This document shows, in pieces, positions 44,491 through 64,000 of a stretch of DNA of 64,000 nucleotides. The notes under the pieces are model-generated. The model made no database searches. It was not told the DNA's origin and was given only the letters and a program-made list of their open reading frames with translations. The first letter of the stretch is position 1. Every line of letters starts with the position of its first letter. Both the position numbers and the translations under genes were made by a program. Source of the DNA: Glandiceps talaboti (taxonomy: Eukaryota; Hemichordata; Enteropneusta; Spengelidae); the NCBI RefSeq assembly GCF_964340395.1, contig NC_135553.1, positions 19,406,849 to 19,470,848 of the forward strand. The letters are read 5' to 3'.

Positions 44491-45956
44491 TAAAAACTTG
44501 CCATGAGTGTACGTACAAGGTTTAGCGCAGCTCGCGACAAGCAAATCACAGTGTTAGGTTGATAGAATTTGCAATTGGTTGTACTGGTCGACACTTTGAT
44601 ATATTGTTGAACTATGAGTTAAAGTAGATATAACAATTTATTGAGAGCTTTCCATAAAAATGACGGAATTATCAATGCTTTTCCCTCTGATTCTTATTAA
44701 GTGTTCATAATCATGACGACGGCTAGTGTAACGTTGCCGACAACCAAAGAATATTAGTTATAAATGTCAAAATTCCTACATGGAGAATGCACAAAGGGTA
44801 TGACATTACAAGTTAAGTAATTAGTAAAAACACAATCAGTTTATATTTTCAATTTTTTTCTTTTCTTTCAAGATTGCATTTAATTTGAGCAATGTGTTCT
44901 CTTACTTTCTGTAACCCATACTTCTGCCTTATATTTTTGGAGTTATTTTTCCCGGAAAACGAGACTGTAGGCAGTTCAATTTTCCACTCCGACACACAAT
45001 AAACATTGAAAACCGTTAAATGTTCGAACCTATCATAATTTATTATTATTAATGGTTTTATTCTGTACACTAGATTGCCGTAAGGACGGTATAAAATGGG
45101 GGGTATTCCATCATGAGTGTTTGACACCATAATTGGTGTAAATTCTGCCGGTTACGTATATGTCGACACACCATCCTATTAACTTCAGAATAATGAATGA
45201 GCTGTTAGAGAACTGATCATGCATAACAGAAAAAAAAATGCGGGTTTAGAAAAGTGAAAACACATCTTAATTATGTTATCTCGACATATATCAGCTTGGT
45301 ATCTCAAAAACCTTCAAAACCAGTACCTTTCTCTCGACAACATGTTGATGATTTTGTTGTTGTCGATTATTCATCTTTCTACTGACTAAATGTTTTGGAT
45401 TTTTAAATAAACAAAGTGAAAATTAGAATAACATCTAGTGAGATACTAGCTGTGATTGTGGCCATTTTTTCCAGGTGAAAATTCAATAACATTTTTTGAA
45501 ATACGTACAAGTTTTTAGCCTGTATGCTTGGCTGTATGTGAACGGCTAAGTTCCTCGTTTATCATCATGTTTACATCACAATATTTCAATTACAGCCAGT
45601 TTCACCTATTGTCGTCGAAGCAGATAAAGTGTCGAATAATGTATTTTGTTTTCATTTAATTTTATGTTGCAAGCCTGAAGCCTTGTCCTTATCTACTAGT
45701 ATTGCATGAACCAAGAAAATACATTTGTGACGCATATTGTTTCGATGTTAGGTGAAAATTGTCTGTAATCACGATTATTGTATCGGTGAGGTCAGGTGAT
45801 ATTGCCTGTATTCTAATTACACTTACACAAACTTATGTTTACATTAGATTTACAGTGTACATCAGTAAGTGTTACTGATCAATTATAAAGTTAGTGTACA
45901 TGTTTAAAGTTTGGACAAAAAGGTAATACGTGTACGTGAAAGGACAGAGAGACCGA

Positions 45957-45981
45957 CAGACAGACAGACAGACAGACAGAC
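45957..45981. repeat. (CAGA)n microsatellite
   Basis: Six CAGA units. Confidence 0.85.
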
Positions 45982-47774
45982 TTTGATAACGTTTCTACTA
46001 TTGTTGATTCAAACTATGTCTTAGTGTCGAATTCTTGCTACAAACGACAATTTCATCGATCAGTGTTTGGAGTCCGTATATTAATCTTTGCAAAAATACT
46101 AAGAAAGACCATATCATAACTATATGGTAATACAAACAACAGAATACGTGAAATAATAGTCAGTTTGCCCAAGTTAGGCTTTATCCCACTGCATTCAAAT
46201 TTCATGTTTACAGAATTTTCTGACCAAGGAGACATACGTTTTGACCTTTCTTCAAACATGGTACAAATTGATCATACATTGTTCCGTTTTGATACGTATT
46301 CTGAAAACGTCACCTATAACTTTATAGACCACTGTTGTATAGACACATCAAACGTTCTATTCCGTACATGCTCGCTGTACACAATTAAAAGTTTGTAGAC
46401 CGTGTGAAATTGTTAAATGTTCTGGTTGAAAGTTAAATAATCGGAGCCATGCATGATGAAATAGTTAAAGGAAACAAACCCAATAAGTTGACTTTTATTA
46501 TGGAAAAAATAATGATACACGACTTCAGACTACCCGTAGATTAATTGCCTTTACTTTAATATGCACCAATCAACACCTTGGCAACTGTCAACTGATCTTG
46601 GTCGAGGTTCAGTCTATCAAGCGATAACAATTTGACATTGAGTAAAACTATTGACACGTTTTCACTTTTTACGTGAACTCTGACATCCCTAACCCAATGT
46701 CAAAGTCTTCTTCATTTTGCAAGAGTGCCACAATATTGGTGTTGATTATCATACAGCCTGCATATTTGACCTGGAACTTGACGCATGCAGGTCTGATCTG
46801 AGCAGATTTAATACACAGCATCATGTTTAGCAACAACTCAAACATTCGATACTGTAACAGAATAGTAATACCCAATAGACTTGCACATATTCAATTTTAA
46901 CTAACATATCAAGTCATGCAGCTTACTTTTAGTTTTATCAGTAACGTGCTATTTGTATTTACTAATGCCAATTTCTAATTCTAATTGTTAACATGAACTC
47001 TCACTAATTATTACTGCGGAAGTCGAGGTTTCAACTTACTAATATACACAAACATGAACATTTTTTTTAAAAAGTGGGTGATAACGGTGCCTTTGTTGTT
47101 ATTGATAGTGTAAACATTCGAAATCCCCCATAATGTACACTGCAAGACCATGGAAGTCATCAGAAACACCACCGTACTGTTAGTACAATTAAATCAACGT
47201 CCACTCGATGTATAGTTTTAGTGTATGTCTATCTTGGTCAGTTGAAAGCTCATTTTCCGCTGCTGTACTAACTTGAACCACAGTGAAATTTATCGAATAA
47301 AGACCCCGTTTGACATTTTTAAAATTCCTATTGTAATTTGAATTTATCACATCGTTCCAAGGTTCTTGTTAAATAAATCCAAGGCCTTTATCTACGACTA
47401 GTTCATGTATTTACCATCTACATATTTGTATATGTGTGTCAATTTGGAGGTTTTTGGTGTGGTATTGTGTCTATAATCGGTCACGTTTTGATCCGACTGT
47501 AATGTAATTGGTACGGACATTCTAAAAGCAATGTTCACCGTAAAACATTGAATTGGAATAGAATGAAAATAGGCATGCAAAAAAATAATACTTTTCTGAC
47601 TATTAACAAAACTCGTAAACTCTAACTTACTGGTTATTTAATTAGTCGGTGGATACCTGTAGTTACAATTAATTGAAACGCACACACTGTATCTGGATAC
47701 CCTAATCTTCATCACCATGCTCACGAAAAATTGAAAATATATCGAATGCAGTGTTTTTACAACGAGTAACACTG

Positions 47775-47974
47775 AAGTAAAGCACTTTCTCTATGTGCTA
47801 CACTAATTTATAGCATTCATATCAAGTGTAAAAGTATACTGTTTCAATTGGTTTATTTACAAGCCTAGCATGTGGCCTAACTGATGTTATCAATTAGCAA
47901 ATGAAACAGTATACTTTTACATTTGATATGGATGCTATAAACGACTGTGGTACATATACAAAACGCTTTACTTT
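47775..47974. mobile_element. Fold-back (inverted-repeat) element, intergenic
   Basis: Arms of about 75 bp match in inverse orientation: AAGTAAAGC / GCTTTACTT at the ends, TATAGCAT / ATGCTATA and GTAAAAGTATACTGTTTCA / TGAAACAGTATACTTTTAC toward the centre. No coding capacity; MITE-like. Confidence 0.88.
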
Positions 47975-48535
47975 GGTTTTATGGGTTGTATTTTAAATGA
48001 GATTTTGTCATAACTGAATAACATTATTCATTGTCCATATACCGTAGTGCGTCAACGCTTATTTATGATGTTACCAATATTGAACATCATCCTTAATATA
48101 CTTATTATGTTGATATGCGTCATCAAAAACTAAATACATATATTATCAAAATGAATTTTTTAAAAAAGAGGTAAATACTTTGCCCAAACTTTGACTGGAC
48201 TTCAGTAAATCGTTTGTGAAAGTTTAAGCAATCTGGTTTTTTGTCACATATTTTATTTTATTTCATTAGACTAATGTATTTAAAAAAAATTGTTTCTGTC
48301 TCATTGCTATTTGAGAAACTCTAACAATGGTATCGTGGCTGCACAAAATCAGTTCTTCACATTTTCACCAATAATAGTAGAACTCGAAGTTGGCTGTTGT
48401 CCTTCGACTGTAAGAGAAAAGAAGATTGAAGTTATTATCAAATATTTCAGTAAAAAAACAAACTGTTGCATTGCAAAATGATTGACAATGTACAATACTG
48501 AAATTGATGAAGGACTTTCGTTGTCATCATCGTTA

Positions 48536-48652
48536 TCACCACCACCACCACACCACCACCACCACCACCACCACCACCACCATCACTACCACCACCACCG
48601 CCACCGCTACCACTACCACCACCACCACCACCACCACCACCACCACCACCAT
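48536..48652. repeat. (CAC)n microsatellite
   Basis: CAC units with a few substitutions, about 320 nt downstream of the gene D stop codon. Confidence 0.95.
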
Positions 48653-48976
48653 TATTCGTGTTGTTTATTTGTGTATGTAAAGCGTATTTTTTGGAAACAA
48701 AGACCCATCAGCAAACAAGATTTGAAACAGCACAGTAAAGGCACGTGATACATCAACTGCTAAAATAACTTAAAATGACTAATATAAATAAAGTTAACAA
48801 ACTGACAAATACCACATTTATTTTGAGATACTTGTGTGACAAGAATTGTCGTTTTATCAGTAGTGGAAAATTAAAAATTGGCTTTTCTTCTAAAAACGGA
48901 TGACTGCCTAAATCAGTCACTTAGAGAAATGAAATTCATAAGTTTACTTTCAGGTGCGTAATCTTTACTTACCTGT

Positions 48977-63809
<14,833 letters not shown>

Positions 63810-64000
63810 CTGCAAGAGGAACACGAAAGTAATATAAACGCTATACACATATCATACTGTGTAACTATGTCGACGGAGCACGATAAACAGAATGACACAA
63901 ATCTGAAACCAACACGACAAATAACATGACACAGCCAAATGATAACGATGAAGCACATATACAATATAAAATAAACAGTGTACTACACAGCACCATGGTT

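Larger units (their letters stand above)
42933..48976. other. Intergenic region between gene C and gene D
   Basis: About 6 kb without a recognised exon. It contains the gene C promoter side, an old interspersed repeat with DR1 motifs (43790-44490), a short CAGA tract, a fold-back element (47775-47974) and a CAC trinucleotide tract. Short open frames of 60-125 codons show no domain. Confidence 0.6.

Overview
The window is animal nuclear DNA. It is AT-rich, crowded with microsatellites and small transposon remnants, and its genes are broken into many short phase-1 exons that each encode one extracellular domain. The domain set points to a deuterostome, most probably an ambulacrarian (echinoderm or hemichordate): one gene has the signal peptide - EGF - CUB - many EGF - avidin-like layout that defines sea-urchin fibropellins. 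The species cannot be named from sequence alone. Every protein-coding gene I can support lies on the minus strand, in head-to-tail order, so gene order in transcription runs from high to low coordinates.

From the right: (1) 48977-63809 is the 3' part of gene D, a secreted or surface protein made of four copies of a four-domain module (CUB, LDL-receptor class A, PAN/apple, second CUB), followed by a final CUB and a stop. Its 5' end is beyond the window. (2) 35041-42932 is gene C, apparently complete (about 522 residues): signal peptide, trypsin-fold domain, LDLa, PAN, CUB. Its trypsin domain has lost the catalytic His and Ser, so it is predicted to be a pseudoprotease. Its last three domains match the last three of the gene D module, with the trypsin fold in the place of the first CUB. 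(3) 5208-28064 is gene B, the fibropellin-like gene (about 1,092 residues, 22 EGF modules, one CUB, one avidin-like domain). Nine consecutive EGF exons are three tandem copies of a three-exon unit. (4) 1350-1428 is a lone signal-peptide exon, the first exon of gene A, whose remainder is off the left edge.

In B, C and D nearly all exons start and end in phase 1, which lets domains be duplicated or swapped without breaking the frame, and both D and B show recent use of this. All four proteins should enter the secretory pathway; gene B is expected in extracellular matrix (hyaline or apical layers in echinoderm relatives). C and D may act in related settings because they share domains and adjacency, but that is inference.

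Non-coding sequence holds about forty simple-repeat tracts, several minisatellites, two small inverted-repeat transposon families with three copies each, two fold-back elements, a pogo/Tigger-like end, a decayed LINE reverse-transcriptase C-terminus, and a probable Penelope-like element remnant inside a TA microsatellite that carries a complete hammerhead ribozyme core. No tRNA, rRNA or CRISPR array was seen.
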